Below are positions 43,039 through 53,082 of a DNA stretch of 64,000 nt, one piece after another; the first letter of the stretch is position 1, and the number at the start of each line of letters is the position of its first letter. Position numbers and translations under genes: made by a program. This stretch comes from Bifiguratus adelaidae (Eukaryota > Mucoromycota > Endogonomycetes > Endogonales). Where the stretch lies: positions 1 to 64,000 of the forward strand of contig MVBO01000075.1 in the NCBI GenBank assembly GCA_002261195.1, written 5' to 3'. A model generated the notes under the pieces. The model searched no databases. It saw only the letters and a program-made list of their open reading frames with translations, and was not told the DNA's origin.

Positions 43039-43546
43039 GACTAGAAGCGCGCGCACGGTTTCCGGCGAGTGTCTACAGCTATGTACCGTTAAGGAAATGT
43101 TGAGGGTGGGTATGGACAAGAGTAACCCCGTCTGGCCTTCTCGAGATAGAGTCAAGCATTGTTACTTAACAGCAACATATTGGAGGAGCAAGCGAATAGG
43201 ATGACAAAAGCATCGAGCATGATGGTCGCAAGGGAGCTCTACTCTTAAAGCATGGATGGCATGATCTGCCGTATCCATCACGCTGTACCTGAATACCCGA
43301 TCGGTGTTCCGCTTTCATGGTTCTCTCCGCGTCTTACATTTCTAGAGCCGATCTCAGCATGACGACATGAGATCGAAGTGGTCACTGTCAACATCTTTGG
43401 GAAGCCTCACTACGTCAGTGAAACATGACTGCCAAGTTTGGCTAAACTTTGTGCAACACGCTCTCCATCGAGATGGAGACAACGACGCATTATTTTGCGG
43501 CTTTCTCTCGCTTGCTGCACCCGTTGCAGTTGCGCAAGGGTCCATC
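43039..43546. other. Divergent promoter region of kinase and CSC1-like gene
   Basis: About 508 bases between starts. The frame feeding into the CSC1-like gene is open upstream to 43367, but the added residues lack family similarity, so I treat this as promoter and leader. Confidence 0.45.
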
Positions 43547-46500
43547 ATGTCTAACAACACCAATGTGAATCAGCAAGCATTTTCGGAGCAGGAGATGCCC
43601 ATCAGCAGTTTCATATCTGCGGTTGCTTTTAACGGAGCGATAGCCGTGGCTATGTTTGTCGGGTTCGAGATCCTGCGACGTGTGAGCCCTAGGATCTATT
43701 CACCGAAAACTTTCCTTGTGGATCAAATGTAAGGCATTCTGCGCTATGTAGGATGGTGTTGACCGAAAGGATTTTCTAGAGAGCGCATGCCTGCCGCATC
43801 TAAATACCCCTTGGGATGGATATGGTCAGTGCTTAAGTTAAAGGATGATGATATTATCAAGCATGCAGGTAACGATCTTTAATTTGATCCTAGAGAAGCG
43901 TGCGCTTGCTTATAAACGAATGTTGCAGGGCTGGACAGTTACATGTTTTTGAAGTTCATACGTCTCAACCTCAAATTGTTCTTCTTATACACGATCCTTG
44001 GATGCTGCATCCTGATACCGGTTGACATTGTCGGCACCTCGTCTCCCCGAAATAATCTGGCGTCCTATAGCATCGGTAACACGAATCCCAGTCTTGTTCC
44101 GAGTATAGGATCCAGCAGTGGGGCGCGTCTTTGGGGCCATTTGATTATTGCGTACATTTTCTTTGGTAGGTCATATGTGATCCGACCGAACATATGTCGC
44201 CAACCTTTCCGATTAGGCTATCTCTTGTACACGCTGCGTCGCCAATTCTTGTCATATATTCGAATACGCCAGCAATACCTTACTTCGAAATCTCACAACG
44301 CAACACCTCAAGCAAACACTGTACTCATTTGCGATATACCCGATGAACTCAATGACGAAGAAGTTTTGTACAAAATGTTCAATGTCATGCCAGGTGGTGT
44401 GGCGAATATCTGGATCAACAGAAACAGCAACCATATTGTGAAACTAGTGCAGAAACGCGAAAAGCTCATCAAGGATCTTGAGACCGCATCCACAAAACTC
44501 ATCAAGGGTGCCCAAAAGTATGCTCAAAAACATCCGGAGCAGTTTCCTCAGCTTCAAGAATATGCAGCCACTCAAACCGAGCTTCAGCAAGATCCCTCGC
44601 TTATGCAGGCCCAGCAGGCTGGAGGTCCACAGGTCCCAAAGCCAGCTTACGATGTTTCCCAATTGCCGTCTGAACTCCGTCCTACAGCGCGCTCCTTGAC
44701 GTTACCATTACAAGCCCATCTTCCTTCCTTGATACCCGGCCTCGGCCAGAAAGACGATGTGATCACCAAAAAGCAACAAGAACTCATTGCCCTCAATAAC
44801 GAGATCTTACATCAACAACAGCAATTTAAAAGCTTTCCCAAGCTCCGATCGGCTTTCATCCAGTTTCGAAGTCAAATGGCTGCCCATATGGTCGCTCAGT
44901 CCTTGGTACATCATGAACCTTTAGCTTGTGAGCCGCGATATGTCGAAGTCGCTCCGCCGGACGTCATTTGGGAGAATCTGCATCTCACCTGTGAGGCTGT
45001 CATTGCTCGACGGGTAATAGTGATTCGCGCTTCTGTTGACTCACAGGCTCACGAATGATTACAGGCCATTAGCAATGTTATTGTGGCTGGCATGATTGTA
45101 TTCTGGGGTGTCATCAGTAAGTGGACCAATTTGAGTGGAATCAAAGACTAAGTTTGTGCTTTCAGCCGGTCTTTTCTCGTCTTTGGCGCAGTACAAGGCG
45201 ATCACCAATTTCTTCACAGCTCTTAAAGGCTTGAGCGGTATTGCCAATACAGCAGCTGGTGCCATACAAGGTATTCTCCCTACGTTACTGGTCGCCATCC
45301 TCATGTCGGTGCTGCCAATGATCCTTCGCTGTAAGTTGAAGCCTCGCAAAGGAAGACTGTTCACTCACCTGACCTAGTCTTGTCACGATTTGAGGGAAAT
45401 GTTCGCAAAACGACGGTCGATCTGGATCTGATGGATAAGTATTACGCGTTCTTGGTAAGCATCCCAAGCTCGACTATGTTTATCTCACCATAGCACATTA
45501 GGTGTTTAACGTCGTTTTCGTGGCTACTGTAGTTAACGCTGCAGCATCAGCTACCACGGCGAGTAACGCTGCAGCATCAGCGACAGGTGTAGTCAATCAA
45601 TTCGGTAGTTACGCACAAAATCCCACAGAGTTTCTGTCTGTGATTGGTAGCAAATTTCCAGGCGCCGCCAACTTCTTTGTCTCCTACGCGTTGCTTCAAG
45701 GTCTTTCAGGCTCAGCTAGTGAAATTCTGCAGATATTCACTCTCATTATTCACTACATTACTGGTGTTCTCTTCACCAGTACACCCCGACAGGTATGGGG
45801 AGTGCGATGGAATTTGTCCGAGTTCGATTGGGGTACCAGGTTTCCGCAACATACACTCATTACCACCATTGGTAAGTGCGTTAATTCATCTTCTCCTGAG
45901 CTCAACTGTCCGCTCCATAGGTCTGGTGTACGCACCCATCGCACCGTTGATCCTCCCATTCATCACCATCTATTTTGCCCTGTACTATGTCGTCTTCACA
46001 TACCAGCTCATTTATGTATACCATCAAGAACTTCAGTCCGGCGGTCTTGCATTCCCCAAAGCGATCTTTCAATTATTCTTTGGCGCATCTTTAGCAGAGC
46101 TCGTCCTGGCTGCCTACTTTTTCACCCAAATTCCAACGACCGGTCCTCAGGCCATCGCACAGGCGGTGTTAATGCTGGCATTACTTGGTTTCACCATTGG
46201 CATGTGGCTGGTGTGCAAGTTCCAATTCGACCCATTGGTGGAATACCTCGCTATCGATCTACTGCAGCTGGGCCAAGATTTCGGTATCGGAGCTCACCCG
46301 ACTGCGGCTATGAGGGAAATGAAGGCCAAATTGGATGGCGAAGGCAACTTTACGGAACGAACGGCTCAAGACAAACTGAATAGTCAGATTCGTAATCAAG
46401 CATCACAGGAGGTACCTCCACAAGGTCAATCTACTGCTTACAATGGATATCACGGTGACCTTGAAGACGGAAACGCTGAGACAAAACAAGGTCTACCGGG

Positions 46501-46900
46501 CCAATTGGGTGCAAGGCTGCGTGGACTGGGCAATCAATTCCGTAAAGTGGGTGTTGATGTCAACAACCAGTTGACCGGCAACGTACGCAATGCCATGGCG
46601 GTGATGAGAGAGGACAACAACAACTTTGAGCAAGACTTTGACTTTGGTTTTAACCGAAGCAAAGGCGCAGGACTGGATGGTGCTGAAAATTACGATGATG
46701 TGTACTTGCATCCCGCCATTGTTACGCCTCTGCCTACCATTTGGCTACCCCAAGATATCCTTGGCGTGGCTCAAACTCAAGTCGAAGATTACCGCACCAA
46801 CGGATTGAATAGTACAACCGAAGGCGCTGCCCTTACCAGAAAGGGAAGGGTCACCGTCTCTGGCGATCCTCCAGATCTGGAATACTTTGCCAGGCAATAA
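43547..46900 (+). CDS. CSC1/OSCA/TMEM63-like stress-gated cation channel
   Basis: Mechanically or osmotically gated calcium-permeable channel of the DUF221 family. The ATG at 43547 leads to ISSFISAVAFNGAIAVAMFV, the first helix. Exon 1 ends at 43728 and joins 43780 (ERMPAASKYPLGWIWSVLKL, then DDDIIKHAGLDSYMFLKFIR, the diagnostic motif). A cytosolic RRM-like loop carries TVLICDIPDELNDEEVLYKM and a long coiled insertion, then SAFIQFRSQMAAHMVAQSL and APPDVIWENL. Multi-helix membrane exons follow: AISNVIVAGMIVFWGVI, GILPTLLVAILMSVLPMILR and AANFFVSYALLQGLSGSASE. The last exon holds IYFALYYVVFTYQLIYVY and the tail with PTIWLPQDILGVA, near the family's C terminus. At least seven introns. Whether it sits in plasma membrane or vacuole is not shown. 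Confidence 0.93.
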
Positions 46901-47037
46901 GTGTCACTGTGAAAATTGTGTAGTACAAGCATTGTATATTGTCCACATGTATTCAGTCATCTTGGCTGCTCTGAAAGTTACGAATCACTGCGATTCATGA
47001 CGCGTAAATCGAGCTTTTGCAGCGATACATGGGACCT

Positions 47038-47936
47038 TCAATTCGCTGTACCCAGCGGTATCTCTGTAACCGAAGGCTTCTGACTGAGACTCGCGATAGC
47101 CGCCGTGTCATTGGCTGAGGAGGTCAAGGGAGGAGGTGTCATTTCTTCAATGGAAACGAGCGGTTGAGTCCTAGCTGTTTCCTCCTGAGACAGACGACGG
47201 ACTTGCGTTTGGTGCACTAGCTCGGTTGATAAGGACGGTCTCCTTGAAGACATGGGTGGCGACATTTGGCTCATTGAGGGACTCGCGCTTTCAATGACAT
47301 CATCTTGCAATAGGGATAATCTTCGAAAGATCTTGCTGCTTGCTGTTGAGGTGGGTCCAGACCATACAACCGTGTCTGCGAGAGTATATCGCCTGAGATC
47401 CATTGGCGGATATGCCTTGTCCGGAGTCTGAATCATGTCAAATTCCGGGAGATCACGTCTGTTTGCGCAGATTCATGGCCATGTCCTTGAACGCGGATGC
47501 TGTGTTTGCTGATCGGTTGATAAACCGGGTTCTTGATGGCGCAGAAACTGGCGCTGTAAAAAGAACGGCAAGAGTTCCACAATGATGTAAAGTACCCAAC
47601 GGCGAGCAGTAGCGAACCCATAAAAAGTCCAGCCAATGACAATGGATAGAGGGTGACCATGGAAGCATTCATGGTACGAAACGTCTGCGGAAGTGCGTAG
47701 TCATAGAGGACGAGTCGTGCGTGGTCGTAATGAGTGCCATTACCAAGGACGAGCTGTGCGCGTAAGTATTCGATGATCGCATTGGCATTGTCTAGATCAA
47801 AGTCATTGAAACTCCGGTTCGCAAGTTGATTCTCGGTCGGCATGGCCGCATGTGCTGCCAACATTGATTCTAGTATCCCAAGCAACGAGATCAACATATA
47901 GATCCTAATAGCGGCCAGCCAGTAGATGCACACCAT
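47038..47936 (-). CDS. Uncharacterised membrane protein, gene model uncertain
   Basis: Two open frames abut. The first (47936 to 47433) starts with a hydrophobic segment (RIYMLISLLGILESMLAAHA, possibly a signal anchor), has an extracellular-like part with NRSF, NGTHY and NASM glycosylation sites, then a membrane helix (LSLAGLFMGSLLLAVGYF) and a basic tail. The second (47436 to 47038) is a Ser/Pro-rich tail of about 130 residues with no domain. The frames overlap by four bases (ATGA). In a eukaryote this is more likely an unrecognised intron or a frameshift than two genes. An acceptor AACAG at about 47458 would bring the second frame in, but no strong donor fits. I recognise no family. Confidence 0.45.
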
Positions 47937-48099
47937 TATTCGGCCATGTCCTCCTTAAACCAAAGTAATGTAACCGCATCTGGTCAACCCCTTGTTCTAC
48001 CATGTATAAGCTAGTCATTCCCCACCCGATGCGACCACAACCTTACATGTATCACTAGGGGCTATTCCACGCGGTATCCAAATTAGAACCAATTGATTG

Positions 48100-48635
48100 G
48101 CTCACTGCCACGTGGGCGGAATCCAACTAGTCAAAAAAGTCGCGCTAAAGCTGTTGACAGAACGTGAAGTAGCCACCAGAGATAACGGGAAGGAAGCTGT
48201 CGATTGCATCACACAGGATCCAAACGTTTACGACCTCGCACTCATGGATATACGAATGCCGGTCATGATTGGATACGAGGCAACGACATCCAATAGAAAT
48301 GACGGATTCAATATATCCATTATCGCGTAAGTAATGCATTCATACACTCAAATCTTGCTGATTAACGACGCATTGATTCTAGTGTTACTGCCAATGCCAT
48401 GGAATCCGATAGACAAACCTGTCTCTCCATCGGCTTCACAGACTATGTCACCAAACCCTATAGTAAAAGCCTGTTGGGTGTTATTGACCAGGTAACGAAA
48501 GAAGCAACACAACACCCTGATTCAGCAATTACAGAAAGCAATGATCCATCGCCCACGGGAAACGATCAAGCAAGCCACCGTACTAGAGTTCGGTTCGTCT
48601 CTATCAACTTTCGACCAGACAAATCCAAGGACTGA
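48100..48635 (+). pseudogene. Orphan response-regulator receiver domain, broken
   Basis: A receiver domain like those at the C terminus of fungal hybrid histidine kinases. The readable part is VALKLLTEREVATRDNGKEA, then DLALMDIRMPVM with the phospho-acceptor Asp, then an intron (GTAAGT...TCTAG) to VTANAMESDR and DYVTKPYSK with the conserved Lys. Before this, the expected beta1 acidic pair and NPTSQK are present only in another frame (N-P-T-S-Q-K at 48120-48137), shifted by one base within a run of six A. The acidic pair itself is lost (R-G-R precedes NP). No kinase or HATPase domain lies upstream. The tail is Ser/Asn-rich. I infer a decayed fragment of a two-component protein, perhaps left after rearrangement. 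Confidence 0.65.
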
Positions 48636-48889
48636 TGTGCCGGACTATTTACCAAGCAACATTGGAGACAATTTTGTGTTGACCTTGAAGGCTTCGAATT
48701 AACCAACGAGTGGTCAGCAGCAACTGCTCGATTCTACGGATACCTTCATCCAGGATACCTCGTTTCATCATGAATGCCAGCCTACAACCGCATTCGAAAA
48801 GTCAACGTCACTTAGACATCAATGTACATTAGACACCTTTCCATGCATCTACAATCTCATGCCCCAAGTAAAAGTAAAAAACACTTTTC

Positions 48890-50582
48890 TTAGAATCCAT
48901 TGCGTCGATTCAGGAAGGCAATCAAATCCAATTTTGTAGCTACACCCAGACACCACTTCCGTTGCTCGTCCGTGACCACCGCAAAAGAATTGGTCTCGAA
49001 AAAGGCGGCGAGTTCGGAGAGAGGGGTGTCTGGTGTGATGAGCTGGTATTTATGGACAGCCTTTGGACCATTCGCCATATCGTCTTTCTTGCCTTGACGG
49101 GCTCCCGGGAAGCGAACCATCCATTTCTCCACCGAGTCGTCAGCCGGGGCGTGGGTGTTGTCGAGGGCGTTTTTACAGTCGGCTAAGCTAATGTAACCAA
49201 TCAGCTTCTTGTTAGTCGAATCGATAACGGGCAATTGTGAGAATTCGCGCTCAAGCATGAGATCGGTGGCTTGAGCGAGGCTAGCATGGGGCGATATGGT
49301 GACAGCGGTCGGTAGTTGTAGGTCTTCGACGGATGCTGCTCGGTAACGCTCAGAGCGTAAGTATTCCAATGTCCGCATCGAATCCTCGTCCATCACTCCA
49401 TTCTCCAAGAGCCACTCTTCAGAAAGCAGAGTTGAGCTGTAATTTCGCGCCGTGTCGTTCAAGATGCATGCGATTCTCGGTCGATGGGTCGAATGCTGAG
49501 CGCCCGCTATCGTTTTGGCAAACTCTGCAGCTGCAAAGACCACCGCACCAGATGAAGGACCCGCCAAAAGTCCCTCATGGGTGACAAGTCGGCGCGCCAT
49601 TGTATACGAGTCTGCGTCCGCTACTTGCACCCACATATCTACCAACTGCTTGTCCAATGAGGCTGGTGTGAAGTTGCTGCCAATATCTTCCACTTTCCAA
49701 TCCTAATGATACATATACTGAGCAATCTCCAAGGGTCTCTTGATTACTTTACACTTACGGCTCTTCTTCCGGAGACAGAACCTATATCTTGACCAATCTG
49801 ACTTCCCTTGGGTTCTACACCCACCACTTTGAGATGAGGAATCTTCGCCTTGAGTGCTTTTGCCAGCACAGATATGCAAGCACCTGATTCAACACCGACA
49901 AACAGATAATCCAGATTGACTTCTGTCTGCTGCAATAGTTCTTCTGCCAAGCGCGTGTACGCCTTCTCGGCAATTTGAGAGTTCTATTCAGGAGTCAGTT
50001 TGAGCAATTATGGCTCCTCAACCGTTCACATGCACGTTTACCTCTTCAATGACTATAGCATTGTGCAATTTGCCCGCCAATGTCTTTGCAACGCTAAACA
50101 TGCTTTCGCTAGCATCCGGTCTGGCAGCGTTGGGAGCTCTGACAATCTCTACACCCAACGTCTTCAACAGACCAATACGATCCGAGCTCGTACGCTCCGG
50201 TATAACACATATCACCCTATGTTTACGGTCTTGTTGCACTCCATTGTGCGCACGAAGCAAAAGCGCCAAGGATATGCCCAGGTTGCCAGACGTGGGGATC
50301 ACAAACGTGTGCGGTTGTTTAATGTCGATACCTACGTTGCGTTAGCCAGGTGAACGCATACGTTAAAGGCCTCTGTACCAGAAAGAACAGCTTCTGCGAC
50401 GCGATCCTTGATGCTGCCGCCCGGATTCAGGAATTCAACCTTGCCGAGCAATTCCACTACACGAGTCAGGTAAGTCCTCTTGGTCTTCACCGCACCACCG
50501 TCCTCTCACCATCTCCGCCCAGCGACAAGAGACTAATGCACGGCGTCTGTCCAATGCAGTCCTTCACACTGATGGGTTGCAT
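48890..50582 (-). CDS. CYS4: Cystathionine beta-synthase
   Basis: PLP enzyme condensing serine and homocysteine in transsulfuration. The ATG at 50582 gives ISVKDCIGQTPCISLLSLGG. Exon 1 (50510-50582) joins the exon at 50456 in phase 1, giving VELLGKVEFLNPGGSIKDRV with the PLP lysine in SIKDR. A GTACAG...GTAG intron leads to IPTSGNLGISLALLLRAHNG. Further exons give TSSDRIGLLKTLGVEIVRAP, SQIAEKAYTRLAEELLQQ, YLFVGVESGACISVLAKALK, GVEPKGSQIGQ, and VADADSYTMARRLVTHEGLL followed by AGPSSGAVVFAA. The C terminus holds a pair of CBS domains (TAVTISPHASLAQATDLM; YQLITPDTPLSELAAFFETN), which separates it from cysteine synthase. There is no N-terminal heme segment, as in yeast. Only 16 bases separate it from the AIM41 stop codon upstream. 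Confidence 0.93.
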
Positions 50583-50598
50583 GATAAATGTTCAAATT

Positions 50599-51211
50599 CT
50601 ATGCCCCCTTCAACACTTTTCTAACCATCTCAGACACAACTCGCTTCGGTGCTCTAGCGCCATCTATCGTCCATGCCTTCATGATACTGCCCACGTCTTT
50701 GGCGTCGATCTTGGCGATCAATTGCTTGACTTCTTGCAGGATCTCTTCGGGTGACATCTCTTGCGGTAGATACCGCTTCAGGATCTCTACTTCTTGTGCT
50801 TCCTTGTCTGCCAGATCCTGTCGCTTGGCTTGCTTGTATTGTTCTATGGAGTCTTGACGTTTTTTGACCGCCTTTTGAATGATGGGTAGGATGTCGCGAT
50901 CGGACACGACGTCTTTGTGAACACCGGTAGCCTTTGAAGCATAAGTGATCTCGTTCATGATAGACTTGACTACCGTGAGGTCTGGTTGCTTTCTTGCGCG
51001 CATGTGCTGTTTCACGTCATGACGTATCCGATCGAGCAATGAATCTTCTCAGGAGTAAGAGAGTCAGTCATGTGCTCATGGCTGCTCATGGTGCTCCATG
51101 CAACCCTGTTTGATACCTGCCTTGCGTCTCTGTGACCAATGTCCGCGTGAATGAAGCTCTCGTGGCTGCTGATCCAATGACTCGCCAATGGTTCATGCTA
51201 AACTGTGACAT
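50599..51211 (-). CDS. AIM41: Mitochondrial GatB/YqeY-domain protein AIM41
   Basis: Two exons. The first, from the ATG at 51211 (or 51196), encodes an Arg/Ser/Thr-rich presequence (HWRVIGSAATRASFTRTLVT) that predicts mitochondrial import. The second encodes the YqeY domain: DRIRHDVKQHMRARKQPDLT, VVKSIMNEITYA, KKRQDSIEQYKQAKRQDLAD, KEAQEVEILKRYLPQEMSPE and DVGSIMKAWTI. YqeY proteins resemble the tRNA-binding tail of GatB amidotransferase. The intron near 51050-51128 fits best with a GC donor (CAAG|GCAGGT) and GAG acceptor giving TQEDSLLDRIR; this is not certain. It is head-to-head with HisRS and directly upstream of CBS. Confidence 0.87.
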
Positions 51212-51230
51212 TATTTGATACCTTGTGCCG

Positions 51231-53002
51231 ATGCAGAGGAGTGTTTGGTGGCAAGTGAGGTTGTTTGGGCGAGGTAAGCACGAAGAGATCTTGATCATGA
51301 CTGACGATGGACTGACTGTTCAATGCATGACAGCCTTTCAGAGCACGTTGAGTGCAACGCGACCGGTAAAAGGTATGCGCGACAAGTTTGGTGTGGATAG
51401 TCGTGCAGCCGAGCATATCAAGGAGGTCGGAAAGCAGGTAGCTGATCTCTACGACTTGGAGCAGGTTAGTAGAGGCGCTGCGCTTGCAACCGATGTGATC
51501 CATCAATTTGACCATGAAAACATAGATATCTACTCCACTGCTGGAACACGCGACCGTGTTCAAAAAGACACTAGGAAGCGACTCGGACATTGTAGGAAAG
51601 GAGTTGTATACCTTCACCGATAAGGGTGGCGAACAATTGACCCTGCGTCCAGAAGGAACCGCGGGTGTGACGAGAGCTTTGCTTAGCAATGGCCTGTTGA
51701 AAGACATGCCGAAGCGATACTTTTATGATGGGCCCATGTTTCGCCATGAAAGGCCACAGAAAGGAAGATATCGACAAGTAGGTGGTGCATGGACGATACT
51801 AATGTCAACAGCATGCGCAATTGCTTATGATCTGTACTAGTTTGATCAAATTGGTGTGGAACTCTTTGGTGGTTCCGATGCTCACCTCGATGTCGAAATT
51901 ATCGACATGGCGCATGCTTTCCTTGCGCGGCTCGGGCTAGCAAAGCATTGTGAGGTAATGAAAACATGGTTTTTCAGCAGGATTGGTAATCATGTCCATG
52001 TTAGCTCGAGTTGAATACTTTGGGAGATGTCGAATCACGGCGACAATACAAGAGTGTTTTATGCGACTACCTCAAATCACATCGACATGAGCTCAGCGAA
52101 GACTCTGTACGAAGGTACTGTTCACTTGCATCCTGCGCCTCATCTCATGTCGTGATCCACAGAATAGATACCAATCCTATGCGAGTGCTAGACTCCAAGC
52201 ATCCCAGAGATCAAGTCATTATTCAAAGGGCACCTCAAATACTCGATCATCTTTCTTCTCGCTCCATATCTCGATTAGACACTATCAGAAACTCGCTTCA
52301 ATCGCTCAAGATACCCTTCACCGTCAATCCTCGCCTGGTGCGAGGACTCGACTATTATCAGGAGACAGTGTTTGAATTTGTCTATCAGGAATCGTCAGCG
52401 TCCGACGGCGAGACAAGGTTGGGCAAACAACAAGGCACTGTCTTGGCCGGAGGAAGATATGATGGACTGGTTGCTTTGATGACGGGTAACAAACATCATA
52501 TGCCAGCCATAGGGTAAGTGCGACATGGCTATAGCTCCATACTTACCACCTCTTCTACAGTTGGGCAGCCGGCATAGATCGATTGGCAGCATTACTAGAA
52601 CCTACTAGCATCCGACCACGAAGCGCGCCACTGATGATTGTCCCAGTCTTCAATCCGACCAATGACTCCCAAAACGCAACCATCTCACACTACGTGACAG
52701 CGATCGCATCCTACCTCCGCTGTAAAGACGTCAAAGTCGCAATTTATCGAACGGTGGGGAACGACACAACGTCGCGTCCAAAATTTGACAAGATTATGCG
52801 CGACCTTCTCAAGGATTCAAAGCGACTTTTACCACACGATCATCCTATCCGGCATGTTGTGTTCATTGGAGAGGAGGAGGTCGGACAGGGTGATCTTATG
52901 TCGTTGGAGGCCTGCAAAGTTCAGTGCAGAGATTTTGAGCAAAGAGAGCAGAGAGCCATGTCCGTGCGGGAATTACTCGACTTGCTTAAACAGCCATATT
53001 AG
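51231..53002 (+). CDS. Histidyl-tRNA synthetase, bacterial type, probably mitochondrial
   Basis: Class II synthetase that charges tRNA-His. The ATG at 51231 gives a short basic N terminus ([14 protein letters not shown]) spliced to [20 protein letters not shown], consistent with mitochondrial import. Motif 1 region is [11 protein letters not shown]. Then come [20 protein letters not shown], motif 2 [40 protein letters not shown], the HisA signature [12 protein letters not shown] with [16 protein letters not shown] and [12 protein letters not shown] (motif 3). The C-terminal anticodon-binding domain ends at 53002. LRPEGTAG and [10 protein letters not shown] are the bacterial/organellar signatures; eukaryotic cytosolic HisRS has LRYDLT at that place. 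At least seven introns, one of 48 nt without a stop. Confidence 0.92.
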
Positions 53003-53082
53003 GCGTTGCCATTAAATCAAAACGCTTACACACAACAGTCTCTGAAGCGATTGGGGACGGTATCAACAGCTTTTTGAACCCG

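Noticed and set aside
45502..46383. 293-codon frame overlapping CSC1-like exons
   Set aside because: Its first part is a real CSC1 exon, but the part after about 45870 runs through an intron and out of frame; the true last exon lies in another frame.
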